A stretch of 64,000 bases of DNA from Sciurus carolinensis (Eukaryota; Chordata; Mammalia; Rodentia; Sciuridae), in contig NC_062232.1 in NCBI RefSeq assembly GCF_902686445.1, forward strand, positions 89,514,932-89,578,931, written 5' to 3'. Shown in pieces: positions 54,260 to 64,000 of the stretch. The translations under genes were made by a program, and so were the position numbers. The notes under the pieces are model-generated. The model made no database searches, had not been told where the DNA came from, and saw only the letters and a program-made list of their open reading frames with translations. Each line of letters opens with the position of its first letter. Positions within the stretch are counted from its first letter, which is position 1.

Positions 54260-54440
54260 AAATACTTGACCAGTTGCTACATGAGCATTATCTCACCCAA
54301 TCCTCCCAACCATCCTATATATGGAGGCAGAATATATTGTTAACCTTATTTTATTGAAGAAGACATTGAAGCTCAGGGAGGCAAATTACTTGCTCAAGGT
54401 CATCCAGATTAGTAACTGGCAGAGCCAGGTTGCCTCTGAA
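54260..54440 (-). repeat. MIR SINE
   Basis: Reverse MIR: 'gaagctcagggaggcaaatt', 'aactggcagagccaggttgc'. Confidence 0.7.
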
Positions 54441-54774
54441 CCTTAATCATCCTGTTCAAAGGTGCTTACTTCCTCTCTAAGCACAATACTTATGAGCCCT
54501 GGAATTGTCACATTGGACCAACCCAGGGAGTTTTCTTCATTATTTGTCCTGAAGCTTCTTGCTCTTCATTCTCATATCACTTTCAGCTATTTTCCCATGA
54601 TTTTATCTATTGTCTTTCTTTACCTCTTTGCCAATCCCTGTCTGCTTTCCCACAGACACAATCATACTGCAGATATGCAGACACATAAGATTTGTACCTG
54701 AGCCTTGTTTCCCTTCTAATCTTTCCAATGATGCTCAACATTTGCCTGCCTTCCTATCCCTCTTCTTTCCTTCC

Positions 54775-54836
54775 CCTTTCCTCACTTCCTCCTTCCTTCC
54801 TTCTTTTCTTCCTTTCTTCCTTCCTTCCCTCCTCAA
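54775..54836. repeat. (CCTT)n/CT-rich tract
   Basis: Imperfect CTTC/CCTT pyrimidine array. Confidence 0.85.
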
Positions 54837-55200
54837 GCATTTATTGAATATCTGCTATGTGCCAGGGATTGTCCTAAGTGATAGGGATACAGAGATTAAG
54901 AAGAAATATGTCCTACACTCATGGAGTTCACAGTTCACCTAGAGGAACAAACAAAACTAAAATGTGCTGAATGCTATGAGAGAGGACACCAAAGAGGGAA
55001 CAATTATGCTAATAGATCCAGGGTCAGTTTTGCTGACCAAGTACTATCAGAGCTGATTCTTTAAGGAACTTGTGAAGCCTGTTTCTTTATCTGTAAAACG
55101 GGATGTTAAAGAATGAAGAATGAAAATACAGCAGTCGGCATAGAAGGACAACCAGTCTATGGTGGAAGAAGAGGGAGAACTCCATAAAGGTTGTCTCTGA
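54837..55200 (+). repeat. Ancient mammal-wide repeat
   Basis: 'catttattgaatatctgctatg', 'tgccagggattgtcctaag': same family as 14.0 and 21.3 kb. Confidence 0.5.
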
Positions 55201-55295
55201 GGGAAAGAAAACATAAGAAATATATACATATATGATGTGTTTGAATCTATTGAAAGGAATTTAATGATTTTGTGGATGTGTTGGGATTGGTATAA

Positions 55296-55297
55296 TG

Positions 55298-55304
<7 letters not shown>
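55296..55304. repeat. L1 target-site duplication, left copy
   Basis: TGCATTTTT, matching 61647-61655. Its right edge merges with the T-run, so the true length cannot be fixed. Confidence 0.7.
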
Positions 55305-55334
<30 letters not shown>

Positions 55335-55365
55335 CATTTTTTTTTTTATTTATTTATTTTTTTTA

Positions 55366-55557
55366 CGTTTACATAGGGTAATGATGTTTATTATATTTTT
55401 CCCCTCCCCCCCACCCCTCCCACCCCTCCCACCCCTCCCACCCCTCTTTTCCCTCTACACAGTCCTTCTTTCCTTCATTCTTGCTGCTCTCCTTAGCCTA
55501 ACTCTAAACCTAACCCTAAACCTAATGCTAGCCCCTCCCACCCCCCATTATATGTCC
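55366..55557 (-). other. L1 3'UTR with G-rich tract
   Basis: Between the A-tail and the ORF2 stop. On the L1 sense strand it carries telomere-like TTAGG-type units (55497-55526) and then a G-rich array of 9-bp units (GAGGGGTGG, about four copies, 55411-55446, plus flanking G runs from 55401). The array is able to form a G-quadruplex, a recurrent feature of mammalian L1 3'UTRs. Confidence 0.85.
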
Positions 55558-58500
55558 TCATCCGCTTATCAGCGAGATCATTTGTCCTTTAGTTTTTTGA
55601 GATTGGCTTATCTCACTTAGCATGATATTCTCCAATTTCGACCATTTGCCTAAAAATGCCATAATTTTATCATTCTTCATTGCGGAGTAATATTCCATTG
55701 TATAAATATGCCACAGTTTCTTTATCCATTCATCAACTGAAGGGCATCTAGGTTGGTTCCACAATCTGGCTATGGTGAATTGAGCAGCAATGAACATTGA
55801 TGTGGCTGTATCTCTGTAGTATGCTGATTTTAAGTCCTTTGGGTATAGGCCAAGGAGTGGGATAGCTGGGTCAAATGGTGTTTCCATTCCAAGCTTTCTG
55901 AGGAATCTCCACACTGCTTTCCAGAGTGGTTGCACTAATTTGCAACCCCACCAGCAATGTATGAGTGTTCCTTTTTCACCACATCCTCGCCAACACCTAT
56001 TGTTGCTTGTATTCTTGATAATCGCCATTCTAATTGGGGTGAGATGAAATCTTAGGGTGGTTTTGATTTGCATTTCCCTTATTACTAGGGATGTTGAACA
56101 TTTTTTCATATATCTGGTGATTACTTGTACATCTTCTTCTGTGAAGTGTCTGTTCATTTCCTTAGCCCATTTGTTGATTGGATTATTTGTATTCTTCGTG
56201 TAGAGTTTTTTGAGTTCTTTATAGATTCTGGAAATTAGCGCTCTATCTGAGGTATGGTTGGCAAAGATATTCTCCCACTCTGTAGGCTCTCTCTTCACAT
56301 TTCTGATAGTTTCCTTTGCTGAGAGAAAGCTTTTTAGTTTGAATCTATCCCAGTTGTTTATTCTTGCTTTTATTTCTTGTGCTATGGGAGTCCTGTTAAG
56401 GAAATCTGATCCTGAGCCAACAAGTTGAAGATTTGGACCTACTTTTTCTTCTATAAGATGCAGGGTCTCTGGTCTGATTCCGAGGTCCTTGATCCATTTT
56501 GAGTTGAGTTTTGTGTAGGGTGAGAGATAGGGGTTTAGTTTCATTCTATTGCATATAGTTTTCCAGTTTTCCCAGCACCATTTGTTGAAGAGGCTATCTT
56601 TTCTCCATTGCATATTGTTGGAACCTTTGTCTAGTATGAGAAAATTGTATTTATTTGGGTTTGTGTCCATGTCCTCTATTCTGTACCATTGATCTACCTG
56701 TCTATTTTGGTACCAATACCATGCCGTTTTTGTTACTATTGCTTTGTAGTAGAGTTGAAGATCTGGTATTGCAATACCCCCTGCTTCGCTCTTGCTACTG
56801 AGGATTGCTTTAGCTATTCTAGGTTTTTTATTCTTCCAGATGAATTTCATAATTGCTTGCTCTATTTCTGCGAGGTACATCATTGGGATTTTAATTGGAA
56901 TTGCATTGAATCTGTATAGAACTTTAGGTAGTATAGCCATTTTGACGATATTAATTCTGCCTATCCAGGAACATGGGAGATCTTTCCATCTTCTAAGGTT
57001 TTCTTGAATTTCTTTCTTTAGTGTTCTGTAGTTCTCATTGTAGAGGTCTTTCACCTCTTTTGTGAGATTGATTCCCAAGTATTTTATTTTTTTCGATGCT
57101 ATTGTGAATGGAGTAGTTTTCCTAATTTCTCTTTCTGAAGATTCATCACTTATGTATAAAAATGCATTGGATTTATGAGCATTGATCTTGTAACCTGCTA
57201 CTTTACTGAATTCACTTATGAGTTCTAAAAGTTTTCTGGTGGAATTTCCAGGTTCCTCTAAATATATAATCATGTCATCAGCGAACAGGGATAGTTTGAG
57301 TTCTTCTTTTCCTATTCGTATCCCTTTAATTTCTTTGGTTTGTCTGATTGCTCTGGCTAGAGTCTCAAGGACGATGTTGAATAGAAGCGGTGAAAGAGGG
57401 CATCCCTGCCTTGTTCCAGTTTTTAGGGGGAACGCTTTCAGTTTTTCACCATTTAGAATGATATTAGCCATGGGCTTAGCGTAGATGGCCTTTATAATGT
57501 TTAGGAATGTTCCCATTACCCCAATTTTTTCTAGTGTTTTGAGCATGAAGGGATGCTGTATTTTATCAAATGCTTTTTCTGCATCTATTGAAATAATCAT
57601 GTGATTCTTAACTTTAAGTCTGTTGATATGGTGAATGACATTTATTGATTTCCGAATGTTGAACCAACCTTGCATCCCTGGGATAAAACCCACTTGATCG
57701 TGGTGCACTATCTTTTTAATATATATTTGTATGCGATTTGCTAAAATTTTGTTGAGAATTTTTGCATCGATGTTCATTAAGGATATTGGTCTGAAATTTT
57801 CTTTCCTTGATGTGTCTCTGTCTGGTTTAGGTATCAGGGTGATATTGGCTTCATAGAACGAGTTTGGGAGGGTTCCCTCCTCTTCTATTTCATGGAATAG
57901 TTTGAGGAGTATTGGAATGAGCTCTTCTTTAAAGGTTTTATAGAACTCGGCTGAGAACCCATCTGGTCCTGGACTTTTCTTTGTTGGTAGGCTTTTGATG
58001 ACCTCTTCTATTTCATTGCTTGAAATTGGTTTATTTAAGTTGTGTATGTCCTCCTCGTTCAGTTTAGGTAGTTCATATGTCTCTAGAAATTTGTTGATGT
58101 CTTCAAGGTTTTCTGTTTTGTTGGAGTATAGATTTTCGAAATAGCTTCTAATTATGTCTTGTATTTCACTCGTGTCTGTTGTGATGTTTCCTTGTTCATT
58201 CCGAATTTTAGTAATTTGAGTTTTCTCCCTCTTTCTCTTTGTTAGTGTGGCTAAGGGTTTATCAATTTTATTTATTTTTTCAAAGAACCAACTATTTATT
58301 TTATTAATTTTTCCGATTGTTTCTTTTGTTTCGATTTCGTTGATTTCGGCTCTGATTTTAACTATTTCCTGTCTTCTACTACTTTTGGTATTGGTCTGCT
58401 CTTCTTTTTCTAGTGCTTTGAGCTGTAGTGTTAAGTCGTTTATTTGTTGATTTCTACTTCTTTTTTTGAATGCACCCCATGAAATAAATCTTCCTCTAAG

Positions 58501-59406
58501 TACTGCTTTCATAGTGTCCCAGAGATTTTGATATGATGTGTCTTTGTTCTCGTTTACTTCTAAGAATTTTTTTATTTCCCTCCTGATGTCTTCTGTTATC
58601 CATTCATCATATAATAGTGTATTATTTAGTCTCCAGGTATTGGAGAAGTTTCTGTTTTTTATTCTGTCATTTATTTCTAATTTCAATCCATTATGATCTG
58701 ATAGAGTACAAGGTAGTATCTCTATCTTCTTGTATTTACTAACAGTAGCTTTGTGGCATAAAATATGGTCTATTTTAGAGAAGGATCCATGTGCTGCTGA
58801 GAAGAAAGTGTATTCATTCTTTGTTGGATGGTATATTCTATATATGTCCGTTAAGTCTAAATTGCTGATTGTGTTGTTGAGATCTATAGTTTCTTTATTC
58901 AATTTTTGTTTGGACGATCTATCCAGTGGTGAGAGAGGTGTGTTAAAATCGCCTAGTATTATTGTGTTGTGGTCTATTTGATTTCTGGAATTGAGAAGGA
59001 TTTGTTTGACGTACGTGGATGAGCCAATGTTCGGGGCATAGATATTTATGATTGTTATGTCTTGCTGATTTATGCTTCCCTTAAGCAGCATGTAATGTCC
59101 TTCTTTATCCCTTCTGACTAGTTTTGGTTTGAAGTCCACATTATCTGAGATGAGGATGGATACTCCAGCTTTTTTGCTGTGTCCGTGTGCATGGTATGTT
59201 TTTCCCCATCCTTTCACCTTTAGTCTATGGGTGTCTCTTTCTATGAGATGTGTCTCTTGCAGGCAGCATATTGTTGGATTTTTCTTTTTAATCCAATCTG
59301 CCAGTCTGTGTCTTTTGATTGATGAATTCAGGCCATTAACATTCAGGGTTATTATTGTGATATGATTTGTATTCCCAGTCAATTGACTCATATTTGTTTT
59401 TGACAT
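55558..59406 (-). CDS. L1 ORF2: L1 ORF2p endonuclease/reverse transcriptase
   Basis: 1282 residues plus stop, the usual full length for mammalian ORF2p (about 1275-1280). It nicks target DNA and copies L1 RNA at the nick. Endonuclease at about 15-245: TLNVNGL (N22/N24), QETHL with E51, LGDFN with D153/N155, SKIDH with D213, SDH with D237/H238. Reverse transcriptase at about 455-780: [22 protein letters not shown] with D608, [12 protein letters not shown] at 666-677, and catalytic FADD at 708-711. The Cys-rich C-terminal motif CX3CX7HX4C is complete (C1138, C1142, H1150, C1155). Start taken at the first ATG after the spacer; M6 is an alternative. No disabling change seen. Confidence 0.96.
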   Translation of the reverse strand: MSKTNMSQLTGNTNHITIITLNVNGLNSSIKRHRLADWIKKKNPTICCLQETHLIERDTHRLKVKGWGKTYHAHGHSKKAGVSILISDNVDFKPKLVRRDKEGHYMLLKGSINQQDITIINIYAPNIGSSTYVKQILLNSRNQIDHNTIILGDFNTPLSPLDRSSKQKLNKETIDLNNTISNLDLTDIYRIYHPTKNEYTFFSAAHGSFSKIDHILCHKATVSKYKKIEILPCTLSDHNGLKLEINDRIKNRNFSNTWRLNNTLLYDEWITEDIRREIKKFLEVNENKDTSYQNLWDTMKAVLRGRFISWGAFKKRSRNQQINDLTLQLKALEKEEQTNTKSSRRQEIVKIRAEINEIETKETIGKINKINSWFFEKINKIDKPLATLTKRKREKTQITKIRNEQGNITTDTSEIQDIIRSYFENLYSNKTENLEDINKFLETYELPKLNEEDIHNLNKPISSNEIEEVIKSLPTKKSPGPDGFSAEFYKTFKEELIPILLKLFHEIEEEGTLPNSFYEANITLIPKPDRDTSRKENFRPISLMNIDAKILNKILANRIQIYIKKIVHHDQVGFIPGMQGWFNIRKSINVIHHINRLKVKNHMIISIDAEKAFDKIQHPFMLKTLEKIGVMGTFLNIIKAIYAKPMANIILNGEKLKAFPLKTGTRQGCPLSPLLFNIVLETLARAIRQTKEIKGIRIGKEELKLSLFADDMIIYLEEPGNSTRKLLELISEFSKVAGYKINAHKSNAFLYISDESSEREIRKTTPFTIASKKIKYLGINLTKEVKDLYNENYRTLKKEIQENLRRWKDLPCSWIGRINIVKMAILPKVLYRFNAIPIKIPMMYLAEIEQAIMKFIWKNKKPRIAKAILSSKSEAGGIAIPDLQLYYKAIVTKTAWYWYQNRQVDQWYRIEDMDTNPNKYNFLILDKGSNNMQWRKDSLFNKWCWENWKTICNRMKLNPYLSPYTKLNSKWIKDLGIRPETLHLIEEKVGPNLQLVGSGSDFLNRTPIAQEIKARINNWDRFKLKSFLSAKETIRNVKREPTEWENIFANHTSDRALISRIYKELKKLYTKNTNNPINKWAKEMNRHFTEEDVQVITRYMKKCSTSLVIREMQIKTTLRFHLTPIRMAIIKNTSNNRCWRGCGEKGTLIHCWWGCKLVQPLWKAVWRFLRKLGMETPFDPAIPLLGLYPKDLKSAYYRDTATSMFIAAQFTIARLWNQPRCPSVDEWIKKLWHIYTMEYYSAMKNDKIMAFLGKWSKLENIMLSEISQSQKTKGQMISLISG

Positions 59407-59437
59407 GATTTGGTTTCTCCTTTATTTGGCTATTCCT

Positions 59438-60484
59438 TTAGGCTAGCGCCTCCTGTTGCTGATTTGCATCGTTGTTTTTCATCTCTTCCTCATGGAATAT
59501 TTTGCTGAGAATGTTCTGTAATGCTGGCTTTCTTTTTGTAAATTCCTTTAGCTTTTGTTTATCATGGAAGGATCTTATTTCATCGTCAAATTTGAAGGTA
59601 AGTTTTGCTGGGTATAAGATTCTTGGTTGGCATCCATTTTCTTTCAGGGCTTGGTATATGTTGTTCCAGGCCCTTCTAGCTTTTAGGGTCTGGATTGAAA
59701 AATCTGCTGATATTCTTATTGGTTTCCCTCTGAATGTAATTTGATTCTTTTCTCTCGCGGCCTTTAAAATTCTGTCTTTATTTTGTATGTTAGGTATTTT
59801 CATAATAATGTGCCTTGGTGTGGGTCTGTTGTAATTTTGTATGTTTGGAGTTCTATAAGCCTCTTGTACTTGGTTTTCCATTTCGTTCTTCAGATTTGGG
59901 AAATTTTCTGTTATTATTTCATTGAATAGATTGTTCATTCCTTTGGTTTGTTTCTCTAAGCCTTCCTCAATCCCAATAATTCTCAAATTTGGCCTTTTCA
60001 TGATATCCCATAGTTCTTGGAGATTCTGTTCATGATTTCTTACCATCTTCTCTGTTTGTTCCACTTTGTTTTCAAGGTTAAATATTTTGTCTTCAATGTC
60101 TGAGGTTCTGTCTTCCAGGTGTTCTATCCTATTGGTTATGCTTTCTATGGAGTTTTTAACTTGGTTTATTGTTTCCTTCATTTCAAGGATTTCAGTTTGT
60201 TTTTTTTTCAGTATCTCTAACTCTTTATTGAAATGATCTCTTTCTTCCCGTATTTGGTCTTTTAACTGTTGATTGGTGCGATCATTTAATGCCTGCATTT
60301 GCTCTTTCATCTCCTCCTTCAATGCCTGCATTTGCTCTTTCATCTCCTCATTAGCTTCCCTGATCGTTTTAATTACGTACATTCTGAACTCCCTTTCTGA
60401 CATTTCTTCTGCTCTGCTGTCATTGGGTTTTATTGATGTAGTATCTAGGTTTGTTTGGGACATTTTCTTCCCTTGTTTTCTCAT
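59438..60484 (-). CDS. L1 ORF1: L1 ORF1p RNA-binding protein
   Basis: 348 residues plus stop, within the usual size range. ORF1p trimerises and coats L1 RNA as a nucleic-acid chaperone. A charged N-terminus (1-35) leads to a long heptad-rich coiled coil (about 40-160), then the RRM (about 165-250, starting RPNLRIIGIEEG) and the C-terminal domain (about 255-330, with TLKARRAWNNIYQAL). The coiled coil holds a direct repeat of 11 residues (EEMKEQMQALK/N). M1 and M8 are both possible starts; M1 is used here. Separated from ORF2 by 31 bases. No disabling change. Confidence 0.95.
   Translation of the reverse strand: MRKQGKKMSQTNLDTTSIKPNDSRAEEMSEREFRMYVIKTIREANEEMKEQMQALKEEMKEQMQALNDRTNQQLKDQIREERDHFNKELEILKKKQTEILEMKETINQVKNSIESITNRIEHLEDRTSDIEDKIFNLENKVEQTEKMVRNHEQNLQELWDIMKRPNLRIIGIEEGLEKQTKGMNNLFNEIITENFPNLKNEMENQVQEAYRTPNIQNYNRPTPRHIIMKIPNIQNKDRILKAAREKNQITFRGKPIRISADFSIQTLKARRAWNNIYQALKENGCQPRILYPAKLTFKFDDEIRSFHDKQKLKEFTKRKPALQNILSKIFHEEEMKNNDANQQQEALA
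60288..60353 (-). repeat. 33-bp tandem duplication in L1 ORF1 coiled coil
   Basis: Two adjacent copies, 60288-60320 and 60321-60353, near-identical over the first 29-30 bases. They add 11 residues in frame to the coiled-coil region. Confidence 0.92.
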
Positions 60485-60728
60485 AATGGTCAGTTGTCAG
60501 TGGGACCCTGAGATATTGCAGTTTTCCACTATTGGCTTATAGTGTCCCAGTAGATTTCCAGTGTATCACCTCCCAGCCTTCAGCAGCCTGATGTCTTGGA
60601 GGAATCTGATAAAGCAGCTCATTCGAAGAATACTGCCCCTAGCCCCCTACTGGTTCCACGTTTTGGAACTGGCTCTGTGCGGAAATGCTCTCACTGTGGG
60701 CCTGCACTGTGCAGCTGGCCGTGTGGGA
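60485..60728 (-). promoter_or_regulatory. L1 5'UTR, non-repeated part
   Basis: Links the monomer array to ORF1, equivalent in position to the 'tether' of rodent monomeric L1 promoters. It shares only a short stretch (60714-60728) with the monomer boundary. Confidence 0.7.
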
Positions 60729-61187
60729 AGAGCCCACTGCCGGAGTGTGGAAGACTACCTTGGGAAGACTCAAGCTGCCCTGCCCGATTCTGCTAAGCCA
60801 CCTCTATCTGGGCCTGCCACCCGGGCTGAGCTTTACCCAGTGGGCAGACTCACCCGTGGCTCCACTTCAGTCCGAGTCTCTCAATGCCTCCCCTTCTTAA
60901 CTTCTGGGTTCTGGAGCGACCGGGGGTGCAGTCTCCCTCTAGGCCGCCATCTTGGATCGCCCCGTGAAGAGAGCCCGCAGCCGGAGTGGGCAGAGCCGCC
61001 TGAAGAGGTCTCCGGCTGCCCTGTCCTTATCCCTGAGGCTGACTGCAGATCGAGGCTCTCCGCTGGTTCTTTGCAGGAGTACACTGCACTGCAGGGGCTC
61101 CAGGACTCGGAGCGTGCTCTGTTCAGACAGGCTCTCACTAGCCGGCCAGTTCCGTTCCGAGAACCTGGAGAAGCTGGCTGTGTGGGC
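60729..61187 (-). promoter_or_regulatory. L1 5'UTR promoter monomer 2 (proximal)
   Basis: 459-bp GC- and CpG-rich unit, repeated by 61188-61645 with high identity. On the L1 sense strand it contains CCAAGATGGCGGC (60943-60955), a YY1-type motif. Confidence 0.88.
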
Positions 61188-61645
61188 GGGGCCCACTGCC
61201 GGAGTGCGCAGGACTGCCTGTGGATGACTCTAGCTGCCCTGCCCGGCTCCGATAAGCCACCTCTATCTGGGCCTGCCACCCGGGCCGAGCTTTACCCAGT
61301 GGGCAGACTCACCCGTGGCTCCACTTCAGTCCGAGTCTCTCAATGCCTCCCCTTCTTAACTCCTGGGTTCTGGAGCGACCGGGGTGCAGTCTCCCTCTAG
61401 GCCGCCATCTTGGATCGCCCCGTGAAGAGAGCCCGCAGCCGGAGTAGGCAGAGCCGCCTGAAGAGGTCTCCGGCTGCCCTGACCTTATCCCTGAGGCTGA
61501 CTGCAGATCGAGGCTCTCCGCTGGTTCTTTGCAGGAGTACACTGCACTGCAGGGGCTCCGGGACTCGGAGCGTGCTCTGTTCAGACAGGCTCTCACTAGC
61601 CGGCCAGCTCCGTTCCGAGAACCTGGAGAAGCTGGCTGTGTGGGC
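61188..61645 (-). promoter_or_regulatory. L1 5'UTR promoter monomer 1 (distal, 5' end)
   Basis: 458-bp unit tandem with 60729-61187. The same YY1-type motif is at 61401-61413. The element's 5' end coincides with the monomer boundary: the GCTGGCTGTGTGGGC phase at 61631-61645 matches 61173-61187. Confidence 0.88.
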
Positions 61646-61646
61646 C

Positions 61647-61655
61647 TGCATTTTT
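61647..61655. repeat. L1 target-site duplication, right copy
   Basis: TGCATTTTT followed by AAAAA; pairs with 55296-55304. Confidence 0.7.
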
Positions 61656-61830
61656 AAAAACTAAACAAATACGAAAGAAAAGAAAGGGGGGAAAACAAAA
61701 AAAATACCCAAATAAGGCAATTATTAGCTTTGGGGAGAAGGTTTTTAAAATGTTGCACAAGGAACAACAAAATGTTGCACAGTTCCTCAACTGTGCACAG
61801 TATTTGCATAGTCATAATACTGAAAGTTTT

Positions 61831-61926
61831 TTTTTTTTTTTTTTTTTTTTGCAGTGCTGGGGATTGAACCCAGGGCTTTGTGCTTGTGAAGCAAGCACTC
61901 TACCAACTGAGCTATCTCCCCAGCCC
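61831..61926 (-). repeat. ID SINE with 14-bp target-site duplication
   Basis: Reverse, near-consensus ID with a T-run of about 25. Flanks ATACTGAAAGTTTT (61817-61830) and ATACTGCAAGTTTT (61927-61940), one mismatch. Confidence 0.92.
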
Positions 61927-61940
61927 ATACTGCAAGTTTT

Positions 61941-63136
<1,196 letters not shown>

Positions 63137-63299
63137 TAAGCCCTTATTTACTTGAATACAAACCTTTGAAATATTGTCTTTACTTGAATACAAACATTTC
63201 TCAGGCATCTCTCTTTTAGTCAGTCCTTCCTAAGCACTCCTTTTAGCATAAGATATCACAGGTATCTTTCTACTTGGTCTCATTGCTTTTACAAAAAGA

Positions 63300-63400
63300 A
63301 TGATAGGGGCTACCATTTACTGAGTCCTGTGTGCCAGACTCTGTTCTAAGCACTATATGCATATCCATTCACTTAACTCCCATGACCGCCCTTTTAGATC
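63300..63400 (-). repeat. MIR SINE fragment
   Basis: Reverse MIR 3' part: 'taccatttactgagtcctgtg', 'ctgttctaagcactatatgc'. Confidence 0.5.
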
Positions 63401-63989
63401 CAAGAAAACATTTTATGATATAATGTTAACATACTTGTGTTTATAAAAGTACAGTTGTAAATGTAATTTTAAGTATATTTTTTATGGAACAAGAGGCCCA
63501 TGAAGGCAAAAGGGTCTAGGGACAACAGAAGTCATGATGTGGCCCTGCTTGCAGCCCACGTTCTTAACCACTCTCTCATTTCTTTAGTGTAGAACACATT
63601 CATTCACTTGTTCACTCATCTGCTTGCTTCCATAACTATGTGTTGGGTACCAACCAGGTACCAAATGTGATACTAGGTGGAATCAGAAGAAGAGATGCAT
63701 CACGACTGTGAATTTGGCCCTCAGAGACCTCATTAGATTCCTAGACTCTCTCACCCTGATATCAGTTTTCCCACCTTTTAAACACTGGTCTGTCATTCTT
63801 GAATTTTCATCATAGAGACCTAACCTTTTTGAACACCAAAATGGACACACATGATCTGACAGTGACTCAGAATATCAAAATGAACAGACATCCTGAACAG
63901 TCTAGGAAAGACCTGTGTCACTGGAGGTATAATGAAATATCAGCTATCATTTCCCTAACTTGATCTTTTCTGGGTCTTCTTTCTTACAG

Positions 63990-64000
63990 ACCAATGACAA
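63990..64000 (+). CDS. VSIG1: VSIG1 exon 7 start (cut by window)
   Basis: After acceptor TTCTTACAG, the bases A-CCA-ATG-ACA-A complete E277 and give P278, M279 and T280, as expected of the VSIG1 tail. The remaining roughly 100 codons and the stop lie outside. Confidence 0.85.

Larger units (their letters stand above)
55305..61646 (-). mobile_element. L1: Full-length LINE-1 with both ORFs intact
   Basis: About 6.34 kb autonomous non-LTR retrotransposon, antisense in VSIG1 intron 5. In element order: two tandem 5'UTR monomers (61645-60729), non-repeated 5'UTR (60728-60485), ORF1, 31-base spacer, ORF2, C-rich/G-rich 3'UTR, A-tail (35 uninterrupted T on the + strand at 55300-55334, then patterned T-rich sequence to about 55365). 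It is flanked by a 9-bp TGCATTTTT duplication, and the pre-insertion site reads TTTTT/AAAAA on the nicked strand, an ideal L1 endonuclease target. No stop or frameshift was found in either ORF. The intact frames, long pure tail and full 5' end all point to recent insertion; mobility is inferred, not shown. Confidence 0.95.

Noticed and set aside
54775..54836. Regular CCTT array as a CRISPR-like or functional repeat
   Set aside because: A simple imperfect pyrimidine microsatellite without spacers.
56689..59365. Several + strand ORFs of 67-88 codons
   Set aside because: Shadows of the L1 ORF2 coding sequence on the opposite strand.
60881..61596. Minus-strand ORFs of 95-132 codons in the L1 5'UTR
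   Set aside because: They overlap the promoter monomers, repeat with them and have no domain; more likely GC-rich chance frames.

Overview
This is a window of mammalian nuclear DNA, most likely from a squirrel-family (sciurid) rodent. The main clue is the repeat content. There are many tRNA-derived ID SINEs, several carrying a 3' tail resembling attgtgtccatctacaacta, and dimeric B1-dID SINEs (a 7SL-derived B1 half fused to an ID half), both typical of squirrels and their relatives. Older shared mammalian repeats (MIR, L2, L1M, MLT1, Tigger) fill the background. The one host gene, VSIG1, lies on the X chromosome in other placental mammals, so the window is probably X-linked (inference).

Layout. 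1-7 kb: remains of class II (betaretrovirus-like) endogenous retroviruses. These include an LTR flanked by two env 3' ends that both point into it, and a 5' LTR followed by a tRNA-Lys-type primer-binding site; between them is a solo LTR. 7-27 kb: intergenic DNA with SINEs, a 5'-inverted L1, two Tigger/MER2-like DNA transposons, ancient repeats and an ID-ID composite insertion. 27.4-64 kb: VSIG1 on the + strand. Six complete coding exons and the first 11 bases of the seventh are visible, encoding signal peptide, V-set domain, C2-set domain, transmembrane helix and the start of the cytoplasmic tail. The rest of the tail lies beyond the window. Intron 1 holds a TRAPPC13 retropseudogene and old L1/MLT1 fragments.

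The most striking item is a full-length antisense LINE-1 in intron 5 of VSIG1 (about 55.3-61.65 kb). Both ORFs are open, all recognisable catalytic motifs are present, the T-run representing the A-tail is 35 bases long, a short target-site duplication sits at a TTTTT/AAAAA site, and the 5'UTR is built from two tandem monomers of about 459 bp, each with a YY1-type motif. It looks recently inserted and possibly still competent to move. I found no CRISPR array, operon or non-coding RNA gene, and no other host protein-coding gene.
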